From contig OX421964.1 of NCBI GenBank assembly GCA_949128115.1, positions 18,438,892 through 18,502,891 of the forward strand: a DNA stretch of 64,000 nt, given 5' to 3'. Of this stretch, positions 43,111 to 56,537 are shown piece by piece (position 1 is the stretch's first letter; each line of letters begins with the position of its first letter). Both the position numbers and the translations under genes were made by a program. Origin of the DNA: Anaspis maculata (Eukaryota; Arthropoda; Insecta; Coleoptera; Scraptiidae). The notes beneath the pieces were generated by a model. The model was given only the letters and a program-made list of their open reading frames with translations. It was not told the DNA's origin and searched no databases.

Positions 43111-46029
43111 ATGACATGACATGACCTCGCAGACGTTAAAAAATTTAAAATTCTGGTATTATGACGGGACGCTCGCAATTCAAGACGGTGTCCATGCTCA
43201 CAGTAATAAGCCTGATAGAAATCAGAGGGAAATCTCGATGTAGGTAATTGCAAGAATGGGGAAGAATCATAGGAAATTGAAGCTAACGAAAAATTTCAAA
43301 AAATCATCCCTGAGAAAATTGCTTCGAGAATTTTCTGGAAGAACGCCCATAATATATGAGTTTTCAAACTAGCAATGAAACCTCAATGGCACTAAGTATA
43401 CAAAGAGAAGTACGTGATCAGTCGGTTCTTATTTATTGTTCCTCTGTTTTTGATCAAAGATCAGGTTGGGGGTATGGGCACAACAGCTGTAATCTTACCG
43501 CCGGAGGAGAAAAATTTTGGGACAATGAAAATTGGATGATTCGAAAACAAAAGAGCACACCATTCGAACACACGGAACCGAGCCAATTTTTGCAGCACGA
43601 CCAGAAGACTGGAGGCTCGAGAAAAAAATTGCGCGATGCAGTGGCCCGTGAAGGCTCACCGAAAAAATCTGCACGCTGTTGCTGCTGCTGATGATGATGA
43701 TGCAGACATTCCGTGAAATCAGCCTAGTGTGCGCATCTCAGACGTAACACTGCTCTTGCGGTGTTCTTGCTGTTTTAGCCTTTGGGGCAGACCAATGCTT
43801 CGCCTAGTCTAGCGCTGCTTATTATTATTGCACAAACTCTCCATCTCGAACGGGGTCAGCTGTGAGAAATCAAACACCAAAGGCACAGATCACGGCCACC
43901 CACGCTCCATACGTTTACGAGTACCTGCCTTGGTACCATCGGCGTTGAACAGAGCAAATTTCCAAAATTTCTTGATTCCTGCTGAATGAGTTGAGATAAA
44001 AATAGGTCAAGTTCGTCGTAGCATTTCGTAGCTTTATGCAGCGTGAAATTGAAACGGACACATTTCATAACCCTCTCGAATCGATGATCGCCCATTTCGT
44101 CATCGCGTCGATCTTGGGATCGAAAAAAGTTCCGCGCTACCACCGCTTTATCTCCCATCGATAAATTCTCGCAACAATGGGTTCCGAGAAAACATTATTA
44201 TCTCTATTAGCAATCGAAGGGCACATAAATAATGAATCAACATTTATATTGTGTGTGCGCGATTATTTGTAGACTGCAGTATATCTGTGTGGCTCGTTTG
44301 TATCCATCGCAAGACAACAACTATTGAGATGACGTGTTCATAAAGTCGTCGTTGCGGAATCGGTAAATCAACGGTCGTGTATGTATACCGGAGATTTTAT
44401 AAAATCGAGAGAAGTTTCAAGGCGGCTCTCTCCTGCTGGTATCCACATCCTCATAACTGTATACCTTAAGAAGTATATCCGGGAAGTGGATGGGTGCTAA
44501 CGCATATCTTAAGAGCGTAGAAAAAAAAAATTGATTGAAGCCGGCCTTGATACGGCTTTTATTTACTTTTATAGGCGGGTGGCAATGAAATTTTTGGGCT
44601 GTGCGTTATGCAAAAATAATGCAAGTGGCAGGCTCAATTTGCGCGAATTTAAGCCAAGGTGATCTAATGGCTGCTGGCTTTGTGTCTAGGGTCGAGAGTT
44701 GAAAAGATTTATTGAGATTTCAAGGATGGATCGGATGAAACGTGTAATTTAAACTTCGCGTTGCAAGGTAGGTACAGCTAGATGAATTGAAGAACAAGAC
44801 GCTTGCAGATTCGTCATTGCCAAAATAAATACATAGGTAACGCAAAAACAGACCTTATACTGAGTTTCATATATAGGATGTTGAAATACTCTGTATAAGA
44901 AAAAACTTGAATGGATCTTTAAGTCCAACCATTGATTAAAGCGAATCAATCACTAATGACTCAAACGCATTCCCAGCCGCCAGAGAAAGTTTCCAGTAAT
45001 GATCGTTTGTACCAGTATACACACCACAAGATCCAGCCATACCATCCGAAATTTCAACACGACTTTTTGCGTAAACTCGTCTAATTGCCAATTCTGCACG
45101 ACGAGACGCCAAACAAATACAAACACCAATACTATACTAACATTAAACGCTTTTAATGAATTATCTAATAAATTACCAAGCGGCCACAATTTCTATATTT
45201 GGTCTAAAAAAACAATTCCGATTCGAACTCACGTTTGCGTTAATTACAGGGGAGCTATTAAGCTAGTTATGCAACAGCCCCGACGTATGCACCGGCTCTA
45301 ATTAATTGGCGGAGAGGAAAAAGCGAAGAAAGCCACTAAAAATCTATATGAGCTGTATAAGCGCAATAACCAAAGGCATGCGAAAATTGATATGAGTATA
45401 CAAAAAGAACTTGCGTAACGGCTTAATTAGCACACAGGCACATGGAGCGAAGAAAAAATCAAGGTGAACTAGTTTTGGAGATTTTATAATAATAATGCAC
45501 GAAGTTTTTTTTTCGCGGAGGATCATGAAGGATCATACTGGTAATTGCTTGCGAAGACAATGGTTTGGATGTTACTTGTACGATAATGATGGTCTTTGGT
45601 TCGGATTTCTTGGTATTGTATGGTGTTTACCTGATGGTCGTTTTATTGGATTTGTAATTAAGGAATATAATTTCACGCTGATAGTTGTTGGCTTGAGGCA
45701 CTGACATAGTCTCTGAGCGCCGCTGAGAGGTTTTTTCTGTCGTGCCAATATAATTGTGCGTTACCTGGCTGTATACTTAAGTGAAATGTTGACATGATGT
45801 TAAAAAGAAAACTATCAGGTACAGTGAATGAACTGTGACGGAATTTGCGGTATATGCTCAATTATTGGTTTAAAATTTGCCTGGATGGGATGAGTTTTGG
45901 GAATCATGACCTCAGGCTCCACATAGGTTTGGCAAAATCTCGATTCATTGATGAAATTTTGTATGATGAGTGAGTTGCGTGAATTACAATAAAAACAAAC
46001 AAAAAGAATTAGTTGAATCGAATGCACTT
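43111..46029. other. Unassigned non-coding DNA
   Basis: No transposon or RNA gene was recognised. Simple repeats include GCTGCTGCTGATGATGATGATG at about 43,678-43,700. Frames of about 100 codons at 43,356-43,691 (plus) and 43,856-44,158 (minus) have no domain and are left unassigned. Confidence 0.4.
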
Positions 46030-49000
46030 TATTGTAACTCCAACTGACCAGACACTACCCACCGACATGCTTTTCCCAATCAATACATTCCACAGAGTCC
46101 GACTGCTATTTATCCAAAACAAAATACCTCCCCACCTTATCAGAAATTCAGAGTTGAACTCGAAACTCTGAGTTTGTTTCAGAAGTTCCCACCCCATCTG
46201 AAAAATTCAAACCAAAGCTCGAATATTCTGAGCTTTGCTGTCCTGAGACTCCCCTGAAATTTTGACTTCAGCTGAAAAACTGTGAGATTATCTCGCGATT
46301 TAAAGCTCAAACTCCGATATAATGAGATCAATTCGGGATCTTTGACTTTATCCAAGATACTCACACTTGGAGTTTATTTTGGAAATTTAGCCTGTAAGTA
46401 CTCACTCGGAATTTTCATCAAACCCACAATTTTCGACTTTATTTCAAAAATTATCTCGGAAACTTCGACTTTATTTCGGAGCTTGGACTTCAACTCAAAA
46501 ATTCTGAGCTAATCTTCTCTGAGATTACCTTGGGAACTTTGACTACCTACGCCAAAGAAATTCCGGGTTGAGTTGACCCTGGAAACTCACAGTTGAAATC
46601 CCAAATCTTGAAATTTGATCGTGAATTCTGACTTCATATCAGAAACTCTGATATCGTCTGAGAAATTCGGTCTCAAACCTCGGAGATTCTGAGATAATCA
46701 TGAGAATTTGAAACAAAACTCAAAGTGGTCACTTTTTATCCAAATATTCGATTTTGTCTGCAAAGTTCTAATAGTATTTCAGAAACGCTCACTTCAATTC
46801 AGAACTTATGCCTAAATCAGGAATATTTCTCCTGAGATCTTCAGACTTTGAGCTCGGAAATTCGGTTTTCTTTCCCGTCTCGGGAATTCAAGCCTTAACT
46901 CGAGAATTCCGACTTCATCTCAGAAATTATTCTGTAAACTTAGCTCTAGACTTGGAGTTTTTGTCTTTGTCTAAATCAGAACTTCTGACCGAATAATCTT
47001 AAACTTTGACTATATCATGGAACTCAGAACTGAACCTGGGAGCTATGAAAATATCTTCGAAAGAGTTGTCTTGGAAATTCAGACTTGAATTTTTCCGCAA
47101 TTAAGACTTGTTGAAAACTTCAAATTTTTGCCTTCAGATGGAAATTCATACTGTAGGAATTCAGAAGATAACTATGAGATGATCTTAAGCAATCGAACTT
47201 GAGCTGAAGTATAATTTTGAAATTATTTCACAAATTCGGACATGAAATCGTAAATTCAGAGATCATCCCAGAAATTCTGAGTTTATCTCAGAACTTCCGA
47301 CTTTTTTGTAAATTCAGGTTTCAGATTATGAATTCTGATCTAAGGTTACTTCTAACCTAATTTTGAGAGTGGCGGTTTTAGCTGGGAAAATCTGAGTTTG
47401 TCTCCAAAAATTTTGCCTTGATCGATCCAAGAATATTCCAGTTTATCTCAAAATTTGAGCTTTGTTCTAAAATTTGGGGAAATATCCCGAGAATTCAATT
47501 ACATTTTGAAAATCCTGAAATTGTTTCAAGAATTCAGATATAATTCTAGAATCCAGACTTTAGCTCGGAAACGTTTAGCTAGTCTAAGGACGAAAATGCC
47601 GACCATATGCTAGAATTTCAGGTTTGAACTCAGAAACTCTAGGATTATCTCGGACACTCTGACTTTATTCAGTAAATTCAGCCCCAAACTTTATCAAACC
47701 TGGAATTTCCAAACTAATCTTGGAAATTCAGATTGAATTTGAACATATCAAGGTGAGTATACTTATCTGAGTCTACCTTGAAAATCCAGACTTTAGATTG
47801 AAAGCTCTGATAATTTTAAAATTCTTCACATTTTTCTCGTAGTTGAGACTCAATAAATTTGGAATTTCTGAGCTAAGTGTCACCCCTGAGATTGATTTGG
47901 GAATTGATCTCTCCGGGAATTTCGACTTGAGTTGAGAAATTCTGAGATCACATTGCTATTTCAGGCTCAAACTCAAAAATTCTGAAACTAATTCGGGATT
48001 CCCTACTTTATCCCGGAAATTCTGGAATCGTCTTGAAAGTTCCAACTTCATGTATGTCTGAATTCAGATTCAAGTTTGGAAATTCAGCCTAAGCTCGGAA
48101 CTTCCATCAGACTCACAATTTCCGACTTTATTCCGAAAATTCTAAGACTCTCTCGGGAATCCCGACTCTATTTCTGAGCTTCGAGTTAAAATCCCGAGTC
48201 GCACTCCAAATTCTGATTTCAACACGTGAATTCTGATCTCATTTGGAAAATTTCAACTTAAACTACAAAGGTTCTGGGGTAATCATGAAAATTCACAACT
48301 AAACCCAGAATGGTTCGACTTTGTCTCGAAATCTCTGAAATTATCTCAGAAATGTCAACATCAATCTCTCATTCAGACTGCAATCAGAAAATTCTGAACT
48401 TAGGTATCACCCCTGAGATCTTCAGACTTGAAGTTCAAAAATTTGAGGTTTGTGCTGTTCATGTCGGAAATTCAGGCATAACCTTGAGAATTCTGATTTT
48501 ATCTTGAAACATATTTTGTGAAATCACAGCTTAACTTGGTATTTTAGCCTTCGTCTGACTCAGAATTTCTGGATGAAATCTCTAGCTATGACTTCATTTC
48601 GGAATTCGAACTTGAACTTGGGAGCTCTGAGGATATCTTGGGACTTCAAACAGTCACTCGAATTTACCAGTTCTATTAAACTCAGAGTTGTTGGCTTTAG
48701 GAATTCATTTCAAATTCAGTTTTTGAGCTTCATCCGAAGTTCGAGTTCATCCAAGGAAATCCAAGTTTCACTTCGGAATTGTCGACGTTATCTCAAATAT
48801 TCTGTGTTTATCTCCGCACACCCTTGTGAGAGAACAGAAAGGACTGAAATTTTGAATTTATCCCAGAAATTCTGACCCTATCTGGAAAATTCAAACTGAG
48901 GCTTGGAACGTCTGAACTTGGCTGTCTCCTGAGGTTACCTTTGTATCTCGGGAATTTTGACTTTTTCTTGAGAACCCATGCGATTATCTCGCGAATTCAG

Positions 49001-49060
49001 ACTCAGACTCAGGACTAAATCAATTAATTCCGGATTTGTGACTTCATCTCGAGCCAGAGA
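46030..49060. repeat. Degenerate short-unit satellite, about 3 kb
   Basis: The segment is made of variations on 'tctcggaaattccgacttta', 'gaaattctgagattatct' and 'attcagactcaaactcgg', at an estimated period of about 35 nt made of two related halves. Copies are strongly diverged, so it is an old satellite or was never homogenised. The scattered 60-100-codon frames are by-products. Related sequence lies at 1-160 and 53,930-54,140. Confidence 0.75.
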
Positions 49061-50150
49061 AAATATCGTACGTTTGTTCTTTCCGATACCGCCCTTTCCT
49101 CTCTACTGATAAGAAAGTCTTGCAGTTTAAAAGTTTCATGTTTCAACTGATCAAATTGTTGAATAAAATTTAAGCGATTTGAGAGTGTTGCTTTGCTTCT
49201 CTAGTCTTTTTCTACTTTCATGAAGAATTTGTCGGGTTTTCAGTTGAGACTGATTGAAAAGGCTCAACGTGTTGTTGACTTGCTGAAACAAAGGAATGAT
49301 CGGGTAGAAGTAAGCGAAATTCAAGGGTACGTATATGGGTTGGTTTCGACATGGTTATCTCCAGTACCAAGGTTACAGGTGATGATGTACCATATGGGGG
49401 AAGAAACAAGGCCTTCACTACAAAATATTACAAAAAACACTCTTCTTTTTCCATGTGAAAAACTCGAGCTCTATCCACGTTTTTCAAGAAATTCAGCAGC
49501 TAATTTTTGGAAGAATGGTATACTTTTACTAGATTTAATTAAGGTGTTGCCAAGCGTTCCGTATGCTTTACCGCGCGACGTATCATTGAGAATTCATTCA
49601 TGATTCAATTTTGCCAGGCCAAGAACCCGCAACAAAATGACGTCAGTTCACGCTCACTGAAGCCACAATACGGCCGGCGAAAAAACGGAACCATATACTC
49701 GAACCACAAATTAAATTCTCGATTCACGCCACTCTTTTGCCTGGTACATCCTGTATGTAATCAATCAAACCCTCTTTGCAAATTCTACAGTGTATATTTT
49801 GTACATCAACATGGTGACCGGCCCGGTATAGTATGCTAAAAACGCACACAAAAGTGGAGCTGCGTATAACGGTACACTGACTCTAAAAAAATTAATAGTA
49901 AATTTAGTCACGGTGACTCTTCTCTTGAGCTTTCTGCTCGGACTCGGAGTTTTTACGTTTTTTCTTGATTTGGCACAAGGAATTTCGCCGTTTTGCAACG
50001 CTTTGAGGCGGGCCGCTTTTTTGTACTTGTCCGTATACACTGCGAAGACAATAAAGCCGATCATTTGCATTTATTTACATTTCCATTGCACTACGACGCC
50101 TGGATGCTAATTGTTGCATATTTTCGATTCGCGATACTCGCCAGCTCTTT
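49061..50150. other. Non-repetitive segment with two weak candidate frames
   Basis: Plus frame 49,220-49,603 (127 codons) and minus frame 49,765-50,070 (101 codons) have no recognised domain. The minus frame is described separately. No transposon ends were seen here. Confidence 0.35.
49765..50070 (-). other. Unrecognised frame with coding-like composition (weak)
   Basis: A 101-codon frame with a hydrophobic start (MIGFIVFAVY), a basic middle (KSRKNVKTPSPSRKLKRR) and a hydrophobic stretch near the end ('LYAAPLLCAFLAYYTGPVTM'). Its third codon positions look less AT-rich than the surroundings. This would suit a small membrane protein or one exon of a gene, but no family is recognised and an accidental frame is at least as likely. 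Confidence 0.15.
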
Positions 50151-50153
50151 CTA

Positions 50154-51770
50154 CAGGATGATACAAAAGTTTCGGACCAAAACCATACTGCGATATCACA
50201 GAATCTTTCATGAAGCCTTACAAAAATATTTTTTAAAATATGAATAGATTTTCAAAGTTACGGAGGTTTAAAAAGTCTTTCGAACCCTTCCAAGTTTGTA
50301 CTTCAAAAGATTTTGATAGACAGTTAATGGCAGATTTATACCTAAATAAAAAATATCACTACTGGGTGCATACTATATTTCCAACTACTGTACAATGCAA
50401 GATGAGTCATGAAAAAACATTTTTCTTTGAAAAATTTGCCATAATCAATTGCTACAAAACTCTGGTGATCCACTGTTCTACATTGGCTGAGAGATCAATT
50501 GAAGGGTTCGGGACCATTTTTCATGAATAATGATTCTCAAGCTTTCTGACTCACCCTGTTATTACGGGTTGAAATTGTAATTGAAAGTGATTGATTCCGA
50601 GGAGAAAATAGTTGGGATTGGGAGAATTAAAAATACAGAATAAACTACAAAAAATCAGGTTTATGATCGCGAAGAAAAGGTCCAAGAATATTTACAGTTC
50701 AACTTGACATGGCGTGTTAACAAAAATAAAAGGGCGTTGCGCAGAGGACGCCAATAGAAAGGGTGAGCAATACCGCGAGAGTTGACTTACGAACGAAGCT
50801 CCAGCGACGACACTGAAACAAAGTACCGACACGAAAAACAACACACTGCCGTCCTACCCCAAGGAAAATTGGTGTAGTGCACCGGTATAGCTACCCCCCA
50901 ATAACGTCTCTTACTTCACGCAGAGACAATAATTATACATATAACAACAACACGCTGAATGTCAAATAGGCAACTTATTCTAAAACAGTAAAATAAAAGA
51001 TAAGAGGCAACACTTGGTTCGCCCATCAACGAGTCTTGAACGCATGACCTTCGGGACAACCGCAACGATTAGCTGGATCTTGATAATCTGGACCAACTGA
51101 CAACGTTGGTGAAGACGCTGATTGAACGGTAAGGTAGTGAACTGATTTGGTACCTTTGAATATTCCAGAAGCTCACCATACGCTCTGGCATCTGGACAGA
51201 CGAGAGAAATAGGACCGAGATGGTCACTTCAACGAAGTTGGCGATTACTGACAGTTGCTGTCAACCAAAGGCGGCACGGCGTTCTAGAAGTGGCGTTCAG
51301 CGCCGCTTTCCCTAATTTTGGTTCTCGAGGCACATCACATGACTGGTGGTACTGCTTGTCATCAACAGGAACAGCAGAGGAACACTGAATCGCTACTCGG
51401 CCGATGGTTATTGGATCTTTCTTTGCAGAATCAGCCGGAGCCTCCGAAAATAACAACCAACTATCTATTGTTTTTTGGTTCCTCTGGTTTCATTATTCTG
51501 TATCGCCAAGTCGATTTTTGGAACCGTAACACTGTGTAGAAAACAGAAATTAAATACGCATCCAGTGGTTGGTATTTCTTGCTCGTAGTTTCATCACTAA
51601 CGGTTCAATGAATTCTTTTGAAACAACGAAACTAAATGTGAGGGTTCCAAGGATCTTTTTTTGAAGCTCTTATAGCTACTGAAGTCCAAGATTTTTTTAA
51701 TATTTTTGGTAAGTTTCGTGGAAGATTCCATGTACCGTTTCATGGTTTTGGACACTTTTGAACCAGCCTG
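50154..51770. mobile_element. MITE with nested LTR-like insertion
   Basis: The left end 'CAGGATGATACAAAAGTTTC' and right end '...CACTTTTGAACCAGCCTG' are inverted repeats, and TA borders both. Matching subterminal words support the pairing ('agaatctttcatgaagcctt' against 'taagtttcgtggaagattcc'). The ends resemble those of the MITE at 27,882. The bulk of the interior is the LTR-like sequence at 50,557-51,531. Confidence 0.65.
50557..51531 (-). mobile_element. Solo-LTR-like sequence, copy A
   Basis: Read on the minus strand it begins TGTTACGGTTCC and ends ...CAACCCGTAATAACA, so it starts TG and ends CA with a short TGTTA/TAACA inverted repeat, as LTRs do. It matches copy B (52,881-53,909) in opposite orientation over its whole length. 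The 5-bp flanks (CACCC and CTGTG) are not duplicates, so simple solo-LTR formation is not proven. The 75-codon frame it carries is found in both copies and has no domain. Confidence 0.6.
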
Positions 51771-52880
51771 TATACAAAGCTCAAATGTGTGGCATTTTCC
51801 CTTGAGAGAGCCACAGCAACTAGTCAACATCCAGCACAATAATTTAAATGCAATTTGTGATTACATGCAATTACCGTCCATAAGCAGCTTTGTAAACCCA
51901 CGCTGGATAAATTGGTGATAATAATTCCTGATCATGTTTCCCATGCAGTAAATAGAGCACCATGAGTGTAACAAATTAGTTACGCGCGACTTTTTCCATT
52001 CTGGCGAATAGTTAGAAAGTGTTTTCCAAAACTCATAAGCGTAATTACGGCGATTGTATAATGTGAACGATCTGATTTTTTGCGTTTCCTTTTTGATAAT
52101 ACTCAACGATAATGAATGCAATTATGATAATTCTGTCGCGATGGAATTTTAATTGTTACGTCACCGCAAGAATTTCTCAATCACGCGAACCCCAACTTTA
52201 CTACACTTGGTTACTATGTACAGTTCCAGATGTTATCCTTGTCGAAAAGCTGGGCAAACAAGAAGCAACGGAGCATTGAGAATGGGCAAACAGTGTACTT
52301 GGTTTGGTTCTTCTGTGGGCGAGACGGCGTTTTAAGAAGTCAAGTGTGCAGCAAGTTTCGATTGTTTGCCGACTAGTCTCGTGTTTTCATTAACATTTTT
52401 TAACCGGGTTTTAGTAGCTATGAGTAAATAATTTTTATGGTGTGTGGCGGCATAGCAGTGGCAGGAAGGAAATGTTCGGATCGCAGGAGCGTAAAAACGC
52501 TGCTGATTTTATCATTGTGTTTAAGATTGCTAATCATACTAATTAGCGATTGTGTATAATCTTTTATCGCTGAAGTATATGAGCGTCTGTAAAAAGGTTC
52601 AACAATTTCCTTTGCAACATTGTGTCGAGTTCCCTGGTGGATTAAGAGCAATTTTTGGATAGATTTGATTTTGCCGGCAATTATATTTATTATATTGATT
52701 AAAAATGCTTCTCTGGAAGCTTGAAACCAATTACTGAAGCGCTTATACAGATTTTCTTCTGGAGACCCCGACAGGCAAATAGACGACGAACCCCAATAAC
52801 GAGTTCAACGATGAAGGAAACTCGAACCGGAAAGGTCGTTTTCTCTTCCTTCACAAGGCTTTGCAGAGATAAGCAGAATT
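51771..52880. other. Unassigned spacer between the two LTR-like copies
   Basis: No retroelement protein motif is present, so the two flanking copies do not enclose a retrotransposon body. Nothing else is recognised. Confidence 0.45.
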
Positions 52881-53909
52881 TGTTACGGTTTCAAAAATCA
52901 ACTTGGCGATACAGAATATTGAAACCAGGGGAACCAAGAAAACAAAAGAGAGTTGGTTGTTATTCTCGGAGGCTCCGGCTGATTCTGCAAAGAAAGATCC
53001 AATAACCATCGGCCGAGTAGCGATTCAGTGTTCCTCTGCTGTTCCTGTTGATGGCAAGCAGTACCACCAGTCATGTGATGTGCCTCGAGAACCAAAATTG
53101 AGGAAAGCGGCGCTGAACGCCACTCCTAGAACGCCGCGCTGCCTTTGATTGACAGCAACTGTCAGTAATCGCCAACTTCGTTGAACTGACCATCTCGGTC
53201 CTATTTCTCTCGTCTATCCAGGTGCCAGAGCGTATGGTGAGCTTCTGGAATCTTCAAAAGTACCAAATCAGTTCACTACCTTACCGTCCAATCGGCGTCT
53301 TCACCAACGTTGTCCATTGGTCCAGATTATCGAGATCCTGCTAATCGTTGCGGTTGTCCCGAAGGTCATGCGTTCAAGACTCGTTGATGGGCAAACCAAG
53401 TGATGCCTCTTATCTTTTATTTTACTGTTTTAGAATAAGTTACCTATTTGACATTCAGCGTGTTGTTGTTATATGTATCATTATTGTCTCTGCGTGAAGT
53501 AAAAGACGTTATCAGGGGTCAGCTATACCAGTTTACTACACCAATTTCCCTTGGGGTAGGACGGCAATATGTTGTTTTTCGTGTAGGTACTCTGTTTCAG
53601 TGTCGTCACTGGAGCTTCGTTGGGCCCTTCGAGTTCTCGCAGCGTCATCGAAAAGGTAGGTACCTACGTTATAGTTTGTGAGCCAAATCTCGCGGTATTG
53701 CTCACCCTTTCTATTGGCGTCCTCTGCGCAACGCCCTTTTATTTTTGTTAACACGCCATGTCAAGTTGAACTGTAAATATTCTTGAACCTTCTCTTCCCG
53801 ATCATAAACCTGATTTTTTGTAAATTATTCTGTATTTTTAATTTTCCTAATCCGAACTATCTCCACCTCGGAATCAATCACTTCCAATTACGATTTCAAC
53901 CCGTAATAA
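52881..53909 (+). mobile_element. Solo-LTR-like sequence, copy B
   Basis: Begins TGTTACGGTTTC and ends near CCCGTAATAAA, where copy A has TAACA. The two copies share long nearly identical stretches ('ttcctctgctgttcctgttg', 'gaccatctcggtcctatttc', 'cgtcttcaccaacgttg'), so they are fairly recent relatives. Copy B has extra bases near 53,655-53,670. Confidence 0.6.
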
Positions 53910-53929
53910 ATTTATGAAATAAAGTTGGA

Positions 53930-54140
53930 AATTCTGAGATAAAACTTGGATGTTCGAGACCTTCTCATAATTTCCGAGATTTGAGTCAAATTTTGATTTG
54001 ATAGAGACAAAAACCTGAGTTTGCGAGAAGTTGAATTTGAAAAAAATCAACTTATCGAGATGATTTTAGGTCTGAGTTTCCTGAATCAACTTAGGAGTTT
54101 CACAATAAAATCAGTCCTGTTTGCTGTGATTGAATACTCT
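53930..54140. repeat. Degenerate satellite fragment, same family as 46,030-49,060
   Basis: 'ttggaaattctgagataaaa' and 'aatttccgagatttgagtc' are typical words of the satellite. It directly follows LTR-like copy B. Confidence 0.5.
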
Positions 54141-56537
54141 TTTGAAATACTGTTATTCTTTGGATATTGGTGGCGGTCGGTGCTTTGAGCTCCGAGTTTA
54201 TGAAGACATACATAAGTACTTGGCGATGTTCATAATTTTTTTTTCAAGCTTCGAATTTGTTCTCACGCCTTCCCTCAAGTTCCCTATCTTATTCGACCGA
54301 TCGTTAAGCATTTCTATGGAATTTCTGCGGTCACATATTATGCATGTAGGTACCTACTTAGGATCGATCAGCAACATATTTCGCTTTCTGAAAGCATTGG
54401 GCAGTTCCACCTGCCTATATTGAACCTCATTGCCCTCATCAGATTTTTTCCATGAAAACATTGACTTTTGTCCAGGTAGATGACTGGAAAAACTTTGGAT
54501 CCTTGTGTAGTAGTGAGCTGGAAAGCCGCTGCTGACCAAATTTACCTGATCTAACCTGACCTGACCTGACCTGACCTAACCTGACCTGACCAGATTTGAA
54601 GTTCACGGGTTGAAAGATTGGAATAATTTCGATTTGCTTCAGCTCCATCAGAGGAGTGCCAATGACAAACTCGGCGAAAGCATTCCGGGCCAGCTTAACG
54701 GCGTAAAAGTACTAAAAATCAGCCGCACATTCTGTTGAAAAACACAAAAATGCAAAAAGCAATAAACCTTCTCCTCGAACAATTAGCATAAAACTCGCAT
54801 CATTCTCCATATCCACAAGCGCGCGCGCGAGTCTAATCGCTTCCTTTCGTCTTTTTCCCCGTTGCAGTAACAACCCATGTCGGATGCACGGGCACACTCG
54901 TAAAGAAGCGATAATTTATCAGCTCGCAGGGATCTAGCGAAAAATTGCATTTAATAAATTACAAATCGACACACACACTAGGCACACGTGACACTCTTCT
55001 CTCCTATCCTCCCAGGCATACGTCTTGTAATAGCGTATTTATCAAATGGGTGACTACTAACAAACCGTCCGTACAAGATAGGCGGAGATTGCTAAGTACC
55101 TCTTTGTAATAACAAAGAGAGAACAGAGGAGGTACCATCTTGCTGCCGTTGGAGCCTTTCTTTGGAAACTTCCGAACACGAGAAAAATCATTGAAAGTCT
55201 CTGTGTTGCCGCGAGTGAATTATCATCGCCAGATGAACGCCGTTCTCTGAAATTTTTCAGCGATTCCAAAAACGAGGTCGTTGGCAAAGCTCCGTGCCTA
55301 CCTTTCAACGACGGCGACGCAGGGACTTGATGAGATCTGGAATAAAAAAGGAAATTGCCGTCACTTATTTCTCTTGCGGGCTTCGCTGCTGATGGTGTGC
55401 TCCACCAGTTAAACTTTTATGTGTATTTTATTGCATCCACTCAAAATTGACAACTTTGCGGACGAGATAAGATCTTGGCGGAGCGCGCAAAAAATTAACA
55501 CTCCAAATAGAGGCTGATGCGGCTTGGGCTCGCATCAAACTAGTTTGTTCGTCTTCCATAGTGGGTGTTAAAACTGTCAAAACTGTACAGCTACATGTTT
55601 ATTTATATGGCAGCTTCCTATATGGAGCTTCAGTGCTAATTGCTTGGGACTTGTGTATTTGATTTGAAAATTCGGGGCATTTATGTAGGAGAAGTTGAAA
55701 AATAAATTGGAAATTAAATCGCGAGTTAAATCTTGAGATTTTAAGATAAGTGGGCACGGCAGAAGTACACGGCGTTCCAAAATTGATAGTTTATGATAAT
55801 GAATTCTAATCTGCGCTTGATTAATATGATTAAATACATATTACCCACACACTTCTGGTTATCGCGCTTGGGACTCTAACCGAAATCTTGTAGAGAGTAC
55901 GTGAAGCTATGCGTGTGACAAACGACGGTGTTTTTTGAAGAATAGGCTCAATTAAAGACGTTCGCGGTCAGCGTGAGGCTAATGTTGAGATGTTATCGTC
56001 ACCGGCTGCGATAAAAGTCCAGTTCTTAGATTTGTCAACGTGCACCTCTATAAAACTCGTACAGATAGGAATCGTGTTGGTGCCGGGTAAAAATGTGCTT
56101 TCTACGTTATGCTCGCACCTTTCTTATCCGCAATTTAGATAAAATTTCGTTGAAAAATAGCTTCTAGTGATAAAGGAGTAAAGGAGAAGGTTTAGGAGAC
56201 TGAGAGGTTCAAGGAGACTTACGGGAAACCCAAGAGGCTCCAAAAGAAAAATTATAGCAAAAGAAACAGCACACAGCAGCAATCCAGCTGTATCTAGATC
56301 CAGCCGTAGGTTTTACGCGGATACGTCTATATGTAAAAGAAGATATTCGGGCAATATTTATAATGATAAAGAGCATTTTACATTAGTGGACGTCGGTCCC
56401 ATCGTATGGGGGTTCCAATTGGAAGAACAATACAAATAGACCCTTCCAATTTTATCTGAGCCATTAGCAGCCATCAGATTCGGGCGATGGCTACCATCTA
56501 TTTCCTGTTTGGGGGCATTCAAACGGCTCTTAAATTG
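54141..56537. other. Non-coding stretch with a CCTGA pentanucleotide tract
   Basis: Contains the pentanucleotide repeat at 54,545-54,592, a GCGCGCGCGCG run near 54,820 and otherwise unassigned DNA. No domain-bearing frame or transposon terminus was recognised. Confidence 0.4.
54545..54592. repeat. (CCTGA)n pentanucleotide tract with CCTAA variants
   Basis: About nine pentamers of ACCTG/ACCTA type. Some are CCTAA, the complement of the insect telomere repeat TTAGG, but most are CCTGA. A second tract of the same kind is at 60,000-60,095. Confidence 0.8.

Noticed and set aside
46282..48875. Several 60-100-codon frames
   Set aside because: They lie within the degenerate satellite and have repeat-derived sequence only.
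46030..49060. CRISPR-like or protein-repeat interpretation of the array
   Set aside because: No fixed direct repeat with unique spacers, and the DNA is eukaryotic in character.
50552..51536. A 5-bp target duplication around LTR-like copy A
   Set aside because: The immediate flanks are CACCC and CTGTG, which do not match.
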